From positions 1-64,000 of the forward strand of contig CAYSYA010000008.1 in the NCBI GenBank assembly GCA_964435285.1: 64,000 nt of DNA, in the 5' to 3' direction. Shown piece after piece: positions 18,243 through 26,973 of the stretch. Position 1 is the stretch's first letter. Every line of letters starts with the position of its first letter. The stretch is from GCA-2718035 sp964435285 (GTDB taxonomy: Bacteria; Bacteroidota; Bacteroidia; Flavobacteriales; TMED113). The notes under the pieces are model-generated. The model made no database searches. It saw only the letters and a program-made list of their open reading frames with translations, and was not told the origin of the DNA. A program made the position numbers and the translations under genes.

Positions 18243-18881
18243 ATGAAAAAAAGATTAGAGTCAATAAGAGTTGAGTATAACTCTGATAATATAAAACTTG
18301 AAGATTTACTTAAAAATCCAATTGATCAACTAAAATTATGGCTTAATCAAGCTATTGATGTTAAAATAAAAGATGCGAATGCTGTAGTCCTTTCTACTGT
18401 TGATGATATAAACGGGGTTAGTTCAAGAGTTGTTTTAATAAAACAAATAACTGAAAAAAGTTTAATTTTTTACACTAATTATGATAGTGCAAAGGCAAAT
18501 CAAATTTCTAAAAACAGTAAAATCTCTTTATGTTTTTTTTGGTCAGAGTTAGAAAAACAAGTTAGAATAAATGGGTTGGTAAATAAAATATCAAAAAATG
18601 ATTCTGATGCTTATTGGAATCTAAGGCCCAAAGATTCACAAATAAGTGCTATTTTTTCAAAACAAAGTCAAGAAATTAATAAAGATTTTAACTTAAAAAA
18701 AGAGTTTGAAATCTTTAAGAAAAAATTTAAAAATAAAGAGATTTTGAGACCAGATAACTGGGGAGGATACGAAATTATACCAACTTATTTTGAATTTTGG
18801 TGTGGAATGAGAAATCGTCAACACGAAAGATTTGTTTATACAAAGAAAAATGATTGGTCAATAAAAAGGCTATTTCCTTAG
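18243..18881 (+). CDS. pdxH: pyridoxamine 5'-phosphate oxidase
   Basis: The protein has 212 residues, the normal length. Family motifs include SSRVVLIKQ (FMN and substrate binding, about 60-68), FYTNYDSAKANQI, the Q..RI.G strand (QVRINGLVNKI) and the C-terminal WGGYEIIPTYFEFWCG followed by RQHERFVY. It oxidises PNP/PMP to pyridoxal 5'-phosphate in the cytosol, supplying PLP enzymes such as the adjacent class IV lyase. The last 12 nt overlap the tiny THX gene on the other strand. Confidence 0.93.
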   Translation: MKKRLESIRVEYNSDNIKLEDLLKNPIDQLKLWLNQAIDVKIKDANAVVLSTVDDINGVSSRVVLIKQITEKSLIFYTNYDSAKANQISKNSKISLCFFWSELEKQVRINGLVNKISKNDSDAYWNLRPKDSQISAIFSKQSQEINKDFNLKKEFEIFKKKFKNKEILRPDNWGGYEIIPTYFEFWCGMRNRQHERFVYTKKNDWSIKRLFP

Positions 18882-18953
18882 TTTTTTAGAAACCTTTCCT
18901 TTAGACTTTGCAAATCTTTTTCCTTTTCTTGTTTTAATATCACCTTTTCCCAT
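18870..18953 (-). CDS. 30S ribosomal protein THX-like, 27 residues
   Basis: A small ORF starts at ATG 18953 with MGKGDIKTRKGKRFAKS and ends at TAG 18870. The MGKGD.KTR.GK start is the hallmark of the small basic ribosomal protein THX of Thermus and Bacteroidetes, which sits at the top of the 30S head. More than half of the 27 residues are Lys or Arg. It is too short for standard ORF cutoffs. Its 3' end overlaps the convergent pdxH by 12 nt, and its start is 5' of fmt with no other gene between. Confidence 0.82.
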   Translation of the reverse strand: MGKGDIKTRKGKRFAKSKGKVSKKLRK

Positions 18954-18975
18954 ATCTAAATATATAAATATTTAT

Positions 18976-19956
18976 TTAAATGAATTGAATAGATCCTTTA
19001 TTTTCTTTTTTATTTAAAAATCCATTTGCAAAAGAAATTCCATCTAGCTCTTTTTTTCCTGGTATTTTTAAACCTTCAACGGTAAATCTATATTTATTAC
19101 TTTGAATATATATTTTTTTTTCTTTGGTATCATATATTAATTGATGAATATTATCAGTATTTAATTTTTTTTTCTGAAAATTAGATACTTTAGTTATAAT
19201 AAGATCTTGGTATTTAATTTGATTGTCAGTATTTGTAATTTTAATAGTTGTTCTTGCTCCAGGTGAAGGGGTGAATCCTCTTATAAAATTATATATTTTA
19301 TAACTATCTTGTTTCCAGTTTATTATTATATCTTTTTTGTAAATTTTAGGTGCTTTTTTAAACTCTTTCAAGTACTTTTGTTTTTTTGTTTTAAAATTAC
19401 CCTTAAAAATCTTTTCAATTGTTTCTAAAGTGATTTTGGGACTTAATTTCATAAGCTTATTGTACAAATCTTTAAAAGATTCATTATTATTAATTTCGCA
19501 TTTTACTTGCATGATAATTTCTCCACAATCAATCCTATTGTTAATAAAAAATGTAGTTAATCCAGTTTCTTTTTCTCCATTAATAAGAACCCAATTAATC
19601 GGAGCAGCTCCTCTGTAGTTTGGAAGTAACGAAGCATGTAGATTAAAAGTACCATATTTTGGAATTTTCCAAATTTTTTCAGGTAATTTTTTAAATGCAA
19701 CAACAACAAATAAATCAGGTTTTAATTCTTTTAGTTCTCTATAAAAATTATTATCGCTTAAGTCATTTGGTTGAATAACATTTAAATTATGTTCTTCAGC
19801 TACAAGTTTTATTGGAGATTTATTTATTTTCATTCCTCTTCCTGCCATATTGTCTGGACTTGTTACAACTCCACAGACATTATAATCTTGAGATAAAATT
19901 TTTCTTAAAGATTCAGTTGCAAAATCAGGAGTTCCAAAAAAAATTATTTTTTTCAT
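18976..19956 (-). CDS. fmt: methionyl-tRNA formyltransferase
   Basis: The protein has 326 residues. The catalytic triad region is visible: Asn105 and His107 in NLHASLLPNYRGAAPINW, and Asp143 in NNRIDCGEI. The N-terminal Rossmann start IIFFGTPDFA is typical. It formylates initiator Met-tRNA using 10-formyl-THF. Its ATG overlaps the TGA of the upstream NTPase gene by four bases (ATGA), suggesting translational coupling. Confidence 0.95.
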   Translation of the reverse strand: MKKIIFFGTPDFATESLRKILSQDYNVCGVVTSPDNMAGRGMKINKSPIKLVAEEHNLNVIQPNDLSDNNFYRELKELKPDLFVVVAFKKLPEKIWKIPKYGTFNLHASLLPNYRGAAPINWVLINGEKETGLTTFFINNRIDCGEIIMQVKCEINNNESFKDLYNKLMKLSPKITLETIEKIFKGNFKTKKQKYLKEFKKAPKIYKKDIIINWKQDSYKIYNFIRGFTPSPGARTTIKITNTDNQIKYQDLIITKVSNFQKKKLNTDNIHQLIYDTKEKKIYIQSNKYRFTVEGLKIPGKKELDGISFANGFLNKKENKGSIQFI

Positions 19957-20483
19957 ATGTTATTAAATATAAAATTTACTCTTTTGGATATTTTTGTTTT
20001 AGGTAATATTTTTAGTTCATAAGAAAATTCACTGTATGTTTTTATTAGGGTTTTTTCAATTTTTTTACTTTCTTCAAATGTTTCTTTTCTAGTTTCGTTC
20101 TGTGTATAAATGTCTTTCCAAATGGGACAAAAGAAAACAATATTATTGTACCTATAATTTGAGCATTTTTTTTCCCACAATGCCATAATTTCTTTATTGT
20201 AATGTTTTAAATATGAAATTGTATCAATTATACTTCTGTCATAAAAGACGATATTTTCTTTTATGTTTTTAAAATTATTTAAATCTAATTGTTTAAGTCT
20301 TTTATCAAATATATGTTTACTAAATTCATCAATGTCATTTATGTTTGATTTATTTGTAGGATTTTCATACTCTTTATTCCAAACTTCATCAAAGCAATAA
20401 TAACCTTTTTCTTTAAGTTCTTTTATAATTGAACTCTTTCCGGTCCCTGGTGCACCACTTATTATTATTTTTTTTAATTTCAT
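19953..20483 (-). CDS. AAA_28-type P-loop NTPase
   Basis: The protein has 176 residues. The Walker A motif SGAPGTGKSS is at 9-18, and DRSIIDTISYLKHY near 122 is the Walker B / LID-like region typical of the small AAA_28 kinase-like family found in flavobacteria. It may be a nucleoside or metabolite kinase; the substrate is unknown. It is upstream of fmt with a 4-nt overlap and divergent from queE. Confidence 0.8.
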   Translation of the reverse strand: MKLKKIIISGAPGTGKSSIIKELKEKGYYCFDEVWNKEYENPTNKSNINDIDEFSKHIFDKRLKQLDLNNFKNIKENIVFYDRSIIDTISYLKHYNKEIMALWEKKCSNYRYNNIVFFCPIWKDIYTQNETRKETFEESKKIEKTLIKTYSEFSYELKILPKTKISKRVNFIFNNI

Positions 20484-20537
20484 CTTAGCTAATTTACATT
20501 ATATTTATGTTGCTTGTTTAATTTAATAATAGCTTTT

Positions 20538-21128
20538 ATGTATTCTTTAGTTGAAACCTTTGAATCTATCCAAGGAGAAGGTAAATTTGCCGGTTCACTA
20601 TGTTTTTTTTTAAGATTAGGTGGTTGTGATATTGGCTGTCATTGGTGTGATGAAAAAAAAAGTTGGGACGAAAAAAAACATCCTAAAAAATCTATAAATG
20701 AAATTATGGAGATTATATTAAAAACTAATTCAGAGATTGTAATTATAACTGGGGGAGAACCTTTGATTCATAATTTAGATGAACTTACATCAGAGATAAA
20801 AAAATATAAAAAAGTTCATTTAGAAACCTCAGGTGCTTACAAGCTATCTGGTGAGTGGGATTGGATTACTCTATCTCCAAAAAAAAATAAATTACCTTTT
20901 TCTGAGGTTTACAACAAGGCAAACGAGTTAAAATGTGTAATACATAATAAATCAGATTTCAAATTTGCTCTAGAACAGTCTAAAAAAGTTTCTAGAAAAT
21001 GTTCATTATATCTTCAACCTGAGTGGAGTAAAAAAGATGAAATAATTGAGGACGTTATTAATTTTATAAAAATAAATCGACAGTTTAAACTTTCTATTCA
21101 AACTCATAAGTATTTAGGTTTACAATGA
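20538..21128 (+). CDS. queE: 7-carboxy-7-deazaguanine synthase, radical SAM
   Basis: The ATG at 20538 gives 196 residues and puts the family start MYSLVETFESIQGEGKFAG at the N-terminus; an upstream TTG is in frame. The radical SAM cysteines are Cys30, Cys34 and Cys37 (CX3CX2C). ITGGEPL follows near 85, and LQPEWSKK and QTHKYLG close the protein. It converts CPH4 to CDG in preQ0/queuosine synthesis. No other queuosine genes are in the window. Confidence 0.93.
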   Translation: MYSLVETFESIQGEGKFAGSLCFFLRLGGCDIGCHWCDEKKSWDEKKHPKKSINEIMEIILKTNSEIVIITGGEPLIHNLDELTSEIKKYKKVHLETSGAYKLSGEWDWITLSPKKNKLPFSEVYNKANELKCVIHNKSDFKFALEQSKKVSRKCSLYLQPEWSKKDEIIEDVINFIKINRQFKLSIQTHKYLGLQ

Positions 21129-22963
21129 AATATATAGTTTTCATTTTTTTCTTCTCGGTCTCTTTAATTTTTTCACAAAAAAATTGTGAAAAGATTTTAG
21201 AAAAAGTTTTTAAAATTAACAATGAAGTGAAAAACACAGGTTTTGACATAAATAAATTTAAAAAATTTGAAACATTATGCGATGATTCTGAATTTAATAT
21301 AGTTTTAGCTGATATTTATTTTGAACATAAATTTTATGAAGATGCAATAAATTTATATTTAAAAAAATGGAGTTCTATGTATGCAATAGATGTAATTGAA
21401 AACTTATTAAATTCATGTTTATTTTCTGGTAATTATGATCTAGCTAATGAAATAATATTAGAAAATCAACATATTAATATTTCTTTAAATCCTAATTTTA
21501 AAGATATTTTTAAAAAAATTGATTTTTCGATAATTCAACTTTCTGATTCTCTAGAAATAGATATTACAAAATTACCATTTTGTACACAATCTGATGAATA
21601 TTTTCCATTCTTTTCATCAAAAGAAAACAAGTTAATATATACTCTTAAAACTGACGAAGAGGACGAGAATTTTTATTTTTCTGAACTGAATAAAAATAAA
21701 TGGTCTAGTCCAAAAAAAATGGATTATCCTACAAATACTTTATATAATGAAGGAGCTTATTCAATTTCTGAAGATGGGAATGAGTTGTATTTTGCATCTT
21801 GTAACAGATTAGATGGTTTTGGTGGATGCGACATTTATTTCTCAGAATTAATTGATACAGTTTGGTCAGACCCCATTAACCTAGGTTCTAGTGTAAATTC
21901 TAAATATTGGGAGTCTCAACCATCAATTTCTTCAAATAAAGATTTATTGTTTTTTTCATCTAACAGGGAGGGGGGGATTGGAAATAGAGACATATGGGTT
22001 TGTAAACGTTTAGGAAGATACGAATGGTCTGAACCATTTAATTTAGGTGATAAAGTTAATACTGATAAAGATGAAATTACTCCTTTTATTTTTTCTGATT
22101 CTAAAACACTTTATTTTTCTTCTAAGGGTCACATTGGTTTAGGGGGATTTGATGTTTTTGTGAGCACTATAGATGACAAAGGTTATTTTTCAGAAACAAA
22201 AAATTTAGGTTATCCAATCAACACCTGGAATAACGAAAGTAGTTTGATTGTTTCTAAGGATTACACTTATGGTTTTTTTTCCTCTGACAGAGAGGATTTA
22301 AAAAATCCAAATTTAGATCTTTATTTTTTTGAATTTCCAGACATATTAAAAACAAATAATGTAATTGAAATCAGTGGAACAATAATTGATAAAATAAGTT
22401 ATAATGTTTTACCAAATTGTAAAATATCATTATTTGATTTGAGTGGTAAAATTATTGGTAATACTTTCTCTCAGCCTGATGGTTCTTTTTTATTTAATTT
22501 TTTTGAAACAGATAGCCTTCTAATTAATATTGATTCAAAAGATCATATTTATTTTACTGATAAGGTATGTATGAATTACACATCTAAAAAAAATAACACA
22601 TTCTTTCTTGATAGAAAATTAAAAGGTAAGAAGGTTATTTTAAATAATATTCTTTATGAAATTGATGACTATTCTTTAAATCCATCTTCATATTTTGAGA
22701 TAAGAAGATTAGCAAATCATTTAAAAAGAAATAAGAAAACAAAAATTAAAATAGCTGGTCACACTGACAACACTGGCTCAGAGGAATACAATTTAGAATT
22801 ATCTAAAAAAAGAGCTAAATCTGTATATAATAAATTAATTGAATTTGGTGTAAATAAAGAACAATTGAGTTATCTCGGATTAGGTTATTCTCAGCCTATT
22901 AGTGACAATTCAACAGTTAAAAATAGAGCAAAAAATAGAAGAACAGAAATTATTTATGATTGA
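21125..22963 (+). CDS. OmpA-family protein with PD40 propeller and CRD, PorE-like
   Basis: The protein has 612 residues. A signal peptide ends near IFSQ. A TPR-like helical region (about 30-130) is followed by PD40/WD40-like propeller repeats (about 150-410; YFASCNRLDGFGGCDIY, LFFSSNREGGIGNRDIW, LYFSSKGHIGLGGFDVF). A carboxypeptidase-regulatory-like domain follows (about 417-485), and then an OmpA peptidoglycan-binding domain (about 500-612; IAGHTDNTGS, LSKKRAKSVY, NRRTEI). This order matches PorE, a T9SS component that links the machine to peptidoglycan, although the same architecture also occurs in other Bacteroidetes OmpA proteins. The signal peptide lacks a clear lipobox. The queE stop overlaps its start, and its own end overlaps the HMG-CoA lyase start. 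Confidence 0.85.
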   Translation: MKYIVFIFFFSVSLIFSQKNCEKILEKVFKINNEVKNTGFDINKFKKFETLCDDSEFNIVLADIYFEHKFYEDAINLYLKKWSSMYAIDVIENLLNSCLFSGNYDLANEIILENQHINISLNPNFKDIFKKIDFSIIQLSDSLEIDITKLPFCTQSDEYFPFFSSKENKLIYTLKTDEEDENFYFSELNKNKWSSPKKMDYPTNTLYNEGAYSISEDGNELYFASCNRLDGFGGCDIYFSELIDTVWSDPINLGSSVNSKYWESQPSISSNKDLLFFSSNREGGIGNRDIWVCKRLGRYEWSEPFNLGDKVNTDKDEITPFIFSDSKTLYFSSKGHIGLGGFDVFVSTIDDKGYFSETKNLGYPINTWNNESSLIVSKDYTYGFFSSDREDLKNPNLDLYFFEFPDILKTNNVIEISGTIIDKISYNVLPNCKISLFDLSGKIIGNTFSQPDGSFLFNFFETDSLLINIDSKDHIYFTDKVCMNYTSKKNNTFFLDRKLKGKKVILNNILYEIDDYSLNPSSYFEIRRLANHLKRNKKTKIKIAGHTDNTGSEEYNLELSKKRAKSVYNKLIEFGVNKEQLSYLGLGYSQPISDNSTVKNRAKNRRTEIIYD

Positions 22964-23819
22964 AGAAAATAATTACATAAGGATTACTGAATGTCCAAGA
23001 GACGCAATGCAAGGAATTAAGAAATTTATTCCTACAGAAGAAAAAATAAACTATTTAAATTCATTACTAAAAGTTGGTTTTGATATAATTGATTTTGGAA
23101 GTTTTGTTTCACCAAAAGCAGTTCCTCAAATGAAAGACACCTCTAAATTATTAAATCAACTTGAAATTAATAATTCTAATTCTTCTTTACTTTCAGTTGT
23201 TCTTAATAAAAGAGGCGCTTGTGACGCCGTTAAATTTGATGAAATTGAGTACATAGGTTATCCTTTTTCAATTTCAGAAATTTTTCAAAAAAAAAATAGT
23301 AATAAATCAATTGATGACTCAGTTAATTTAATTGATGACTTAGTAAATATTACATTTAATTCTAATAAAAAATTATTAGTATATATTTCAATGGCTTTTG
23401 GTAATATTTATAATGAAGATTATTCACCAGATTTAGTCTATAATTATATTGAAAAATTTTCACAAATGGGAGTTAGTTATTTTACATTGGCAGACACTGT
23501 TGGTATTGCTTCTCCAGATTTAATAAAAATAATTTTAAGTAATTTAGATCTTAAACGTAAAAATATAGGAGTTCATTTTCATTCACATCCTGATGAATCA
23601 TATTTAAAAATTAAAACTGCTTTTGAATGTGGGTGTAGGAGGTTTGATTCTGCGATTTATGGAATTGGGGGTTGTCCATTTGCTAAAGATGATTTAGTTG
23701 GTAATATTTCAACTCAAACCATTTTAAATTTTTCTCAAACAAATAAAATTCATCATAATCTTAATATGTTGAATTTTGAGTCATCTTGTAATGAAGCAAA
23801 AAAAATATTTAAATTTTAG
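22956..23819 (+). CDS. hydroxymethylglutaryl-CoA lyase
   Basis: I chose the ATG at 22956, overlapping the previous stop, because it places IRITECPRDAMQG near the N-terminus as in HMGL-like enzymes; this gives 287 residues. Metal and catalytic elements include ECPRD, the GVHFHSHPDES histidines (about 206-214) and the GIGGCPFAKDDLVGN loop with the reactive cysteine. It splits HMG-CoA to acetoacetate and acetyl-CoA in leucine catabolism. Its 3' end overlaps the convergent ribH by 11 nt. Confidence 0.9.
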   Translation: MIEENNYIRITECPRDAMQGIKKFIPTEEKINYLNSLLKVGFDIIDFGSFVSPKAVPQMKDTSKLLNQLEINNSNSSLLSVVLNKRGACDAVKFDEIEYIGYPFSISEIFQKKNSNKSIDDSVNLIDDLVNITFNSNKKLLVYISMAFGNIYNEDYSPDLVYNYIEKFSQMGVSYFTLADTVGIASPDLIKIILSNLDLKRKNIGVHFHSHPDESYLKIKTAFECGCRRFDSAIYGIGGCPFAKDDLVGNISTQTILNFSQTNKIHHNLNMLNFESSCNEAKKIFKF

Positions 23820-24267
23820 TCATTTGTAAAGCGGAAATAGCAAACTCTCTTCCCTTATTGTTGCCTCCCTCAGATCTTTTTTTTGCTTGTTCTAAGTTTT
23901 GAGTAGTTAGAACACCAAAAATAACAGGAATATCAAGTAAAATATTCAAGTCCTTGATTCCATTAGTGACACTTTCGCAAATATATTCAAAGTGTGGTGT
24001 ATCTCCTTTAATAATACATCCAATAGTAATAATTACATTAATTTCTTTATTTTTTGAAATTTTCTTTGATGCATATATCAATTCAAAACTTCCAGGAACT
24101 TTATAGTCTGATATATTTGTTTTTTTAACTCCGTATTTTACAAGAGTTTCAATTGTTTTAGATAATAAACTATTGGTTATGATACTATTCCATTCTGAGG
24201 TAATAATTGCAATTTTTAAATTTTTGTTGTTTTTATCAACTTTTATACTATTCGAAAAGACTCCCAT
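23809..24267 (-). CDS. ribH: 6,7-dimethyl-8-ribityllumazine synthase
   Basis: The protein has 152 residues. Motifs are SEWNS near 30, the VPGSFELI substrate loop, GCIIKGDTPHFEYICESV with the catalytic histidine, and FGVLTTQNLEQAKKRS. It condenses ArP with DHBP in riboflavin synthesis; ribD is elsewhere in this window. It lies 14 nt downstream of the TPR gene. Confidence 0.95.
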   Translation of the reverse strand: MGVFSNSIKVDKNNKNLKIAIITSEWNSIITNSLLSKTIETLVKYGVKKTNISDYKVPGSFELIYASKKISKNKEINVIITIGCIIKGDTPHFEYICESVTNGIKDLNILLDIPVIFGVLTTQNLEQAKKRSEGGNNKGREFAISALQMTKI

Positions 24268-24281
24268 ATATTTCCTAATTT

Positions 24282-25013
24282 CTAGTTAGAAAGTTCATTA
24301 ATATATTTATCAATATCTTTACTGGATCTTGAATTAGGAAAATCATTTTTAATTTCTTTATAGTATTCTAGAGCTAAATTATTTTTATTTAAAATTTTGG
24401 CTGTTTGTGCAGCTTTTTTTAATAGGAAAATTTTTGAACTTGTGTTTGTACTTTTATTGTGGTTAATATATTTTATTGCTTTTTTGTAATATTCAAGTGC
24501 TGTTTCAGGTTGGCTTATTTCTAAAAATACATCTCCAATATTTTCATTTATTCTGCTATTGAAAGATGTGTTTTTTGATTTAAAGCTATCAAAGCTATTA
24601 ATTGCATTAAAATAATGTTCTTTTTGAATTATACTGTCTTTTTCATTAAGTCCTAGGTTATAATAACAAATACCTAATAAGTAATTTGAAAATTTACCAG
24701 CATCAGTGTTTTTTAATTTTGAGTTATTGACAATGTTTTTAAGGCCTGTAAATTCAATTGAATCACCTTTAATTTCTTCTGGTAAATCATGAAATCTATT
24801 TGTTGAATCTCCAAAAATAGCGGTTTCATAATTTAAATTCTTCATATGAGTTTGTGCTATATGAGAAAGTATTTCTGCTTTTATAGGTTCTGACCAAATT
24901 AATTTTTTATAAACCAAAAAACTGATAACAATTAAAATTAATATTCCAATAGAGTTGAAAGTCATTTTTCTATCATTATAAATTGTATTTAGTTTATTTA
25001 AATGTTTATTCAT
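24282..25013 (-). CDS. membrane-anchored tetratricopeptide repeat protein, YfgM-like topology
   Basis: The ATG at 25013 gives 243 residues (MNKHLNKLN); a longer TTG start would overlap recF. One transmembrane helix (about 20-40, SIGILILIVISFLVYKK) is followed by TPR-like helices (NYLLGICYYNLGLNEK, NIGDVFLEISQPETALEYYKKAI, NNLALEYYKEIKNDFPNS). This type I topology is common upstream of ribH in flavobacteria. It probably has a periplasmic scaffolding role; the function is not established. Confidence 0.82.
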   Translation of the reverse strand: MNKHLNKLNTIYNDRKMTFNSIGILILIVISFLVYKKLIWSEPIKAEILSHIAQTHMKNLNYETAIFGDSTNRFHDLPEEIKGDSIEFTGLKNIVNNSKLKNTDAGKFSNYLLGICYYNLGLNEKDSIIQKEHYFNAINSFDSFKSKNTSFNSRINENIGDVFLEISQPETALEYYKKAIKYINHNKSTNTSSKIFLLKKAAQTAKILNKNNLALEYYKEIKNDFPNSRSSKDIDKYINELSN

Positions 25014-25087
25014 AGCTTTGAATTTGAAAACAAAATTAATTAATTTTCTAAATATTTCTCTTTTAAATAAAAAAAATAGAATTTTCA

Positions 25088-26203
25088 ATGATTTTAAATT
25101 CTTTAAATCTAATTAATTTCAAAAATTACGAAGAAATAAATTTTAAATTTTCAGAGAAGATTAATTTTTTTTTAGGAAAAAATGGAGCTGGTAAAACCAA
25201 TATTTTAGATTCCATACATTATTTAAGTTTTTCAAAAAGTTATTTTAATCATATTGATTCTTTAAATATTAAAAAAAATGAGTCATTTTTTTCTATTTCC
25301 TCTGTATTTAAAAAAAAAAATATCAGTTATAAAACTTATTTAGCATACGAAAAAAATAAATCTAAAGTAATTAGGGTTAATGGAGAAATATGTGATAAAT
25401 TTTCTAGTCACATAGGTAAATTTCCAATTATAATTTCAACACCATTTGATTCTAATCTAATTTTAGGTTCTGGTGAATTAAGAAGAAAATTTATTGATGT
25501 TTTAATTTGTCAGTTTGACAAAGTTTATTTAAATAATTTAATATCCTATAAAAGATTAATAAAGCAAAGGAATAATTTATTAAAACAATTTCAGAAGAAG
25601 AATTATTTTTCTAATGATGATATAGATATTTATAATATTAAATTAGTTGAAACAGGAAATTACATTCATAAAAAAAGAGAAGAGATAATAAATTTATTGA
25701 AAACAAAAATATTTAGTTTCTATAGATCTATTTATCCAAATAATGAGACTATCGACATCGAATATAAGTCGCAATTAAACAAGGGGAATTTTTATAATTT
25801 ATTAGAAAATAATCTTGAAAAAGATAGAATACTTTGCTACAGTAGTATTGGAATCCATAGAGATGATATTGATTTTTTTATAAATGATTCTTCAATGAAA
25901 AAATCTGGTTCCCAAGGTCAACAAAAATCATTTCTTTTAGCTCTTAAGTTCGCAGAATTTGAAATATTAAGATCAATGATAAATTTTAAGCCTCTTTTTT
26001 TAATTGATGACTTATTTGATAAACTTGATAGTAATAGAGTGGCTTCAATAATTTCATTTATTATGAGAAATGATTTTGGTCAAATATTTATTACTGATAC
26101 AGATTTAGAAAGAATTAAATTAATTGTAGGTAAAATGAATATAGATTATAAATATTTTTACATTGAAAATAATACAAGTAATGAAAGACGAATCAAAGAC
26201 TAA
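25088..26203 (+). CDS. recF: DNA replication/repair protein RecF
   Basis: The protein has 371 residues. It has the SMC-like ATPase head with Walker A GKNGAGKTN (30-38), signature SGSQGQQKS (about 276-284) and Walker B PLFLIDDLFDKLD (about 302-314). It loads RecA at gaps. It is divergent from the TPR gene and overlaps the dciA-like gene by 23 nt. Confidence 0.95.
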   Translation: MILNSLNLINFKNYEEINFKFSEKINFFLGKNGAGKTNILDSIHYLSFSKSYFNHIDSLNIKKNESFFSISSVFKKKNISYKTYLAYEKNKSKVIRVNGEICDKFSSHIGKFPIIISTPFDSNLILGSGELRRKFIDVLICQFDKVYLNNLISYKRLIKQRNNLLKQFQKKNYFSNDDIDIYNIKLVETGNYIHKKREEIINLLKTKIFSFYRSIYPNNETIDIEYKSQLNKGNFYNLLENNLEKDRILCYSSIGIHRDDIDFFINDSSMKKSGSQGQQKSFLLALKFAEFEILRSMINFKPLFLIDDLFDKLDSNRVASIISFIMRNDFGQIFITDTDLERIKLIVGKMNIDYKYFYIENNTSNERRIKD

Positions 26204-26468
26204 AAAAATAGGAGAGGTAATTAATTTATTTTATAAAAATTATAAGCTAATTAGAAAAAAAGATGATTCGAAAATTATTGATATTTGGAGAAATATAGTT
26301 GGTGATTATATTTTCTCTAAAACTGATGAAATTTCTATTTATAAAAACATTATCTACATAAAAGTTAAGGATGAATTAATCAAAAGAGAATTAATCTTAA
26401 AAAAAACAGAATTAAAAAATAATTTATCTAAAAAATTAAATAACCTTAAGTCAATACAAATAAATTAA
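26181..26468 (+). CDS. DciA-like protein (DUF721)
   Basis: The ATG at 26181 gives 95 residues, starting inside the end of recF. The helix-loop IGEVINLFYKNYKL, DIWRNIVGDYI and the strand IIYIKVKDELIKRELILKKTEL match the DUF721/DciA fold. DciA proteins help load the replicative helicase in bacteria lacking DnaC. The recF-DUF721 pairing is common in Bacteroidetes. The 3' end overlaps the convergent ndk by 4 nt. Confidence 0.85.
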   Translation: MKDESKTKKIGEVINLFYKNYKLIRKKDDSKIIDIWRNIVGDYIFSKTDEISIYKNIIYIKVKDELIKRELILKKTELKNNLSKKLNNLKSIQIN

Positions 26469-26890
26469 TAATCCAAAATTTCATTTTCATTGAAATGAAA
26501 TTTTGATTCAATTTGGGCGTTTTCATCGCTATCTGAACCATGTATAGCGTTAGCTGAAATTGATTCTGCATATAATTTTCGTATAGTTCCTTCTTCTGCT
26601 TCTTCTGGATTTGTAGATCCTATTAATTTTCTGAAATCGTTTACGGCATTTTCTTTTTGTAATACAGCTGAAACAATTGGTCCAGATGTCATGTATGAAA
26701 TAAGGTCATTAAAAAATGGTTTATCTTCATGAATCTTATAAAATTCTGAAGCTTTTTTGTTGTTTAATCTGGTTAGTTTCATAGCAATAATTTTAAAGCC
26801 AGCTTCATTTATTTTATTTAAAATTCCTCCTATGTATCCCTTTTCTACTGCATCAGGTTTAATCATTGTAAATGTTATATTTTTTTTCAT
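26465..26890 (-). CDS. ndk: nucleoside diphosphate kinase
   Basis: The protein has 141 residues. The active-site histidine is His117 in NAIHGSDS. FTMIKPDAVEKG at the N-terminus and GSTNPEEAEEGTIR are diagnostic. It balances NTP and dNTP pools by phosphate transfer from ATP. Confidence 0.96.
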   Translation of the reverse strand: MKKNITFTMIKPDAVEKGYIGGILNKINEAGFKIIAMKLTRLNNKKASEFYKIHEDKPFFNDLISYMTSGPIVSAVLQKENAVNDFRKLIGSTNPEEAEEGTIRKLYAESISANAIHGSDSDENAQIESKFHFNENEILDY

Positions 26891-26973
26891 TTATTAAATT
26901 TTTTGTTTGTTAATTTATTATCATTTTCAAATATATCATATTTATCTGTTCTTTTTTGTTAGTTTTGTACTTT

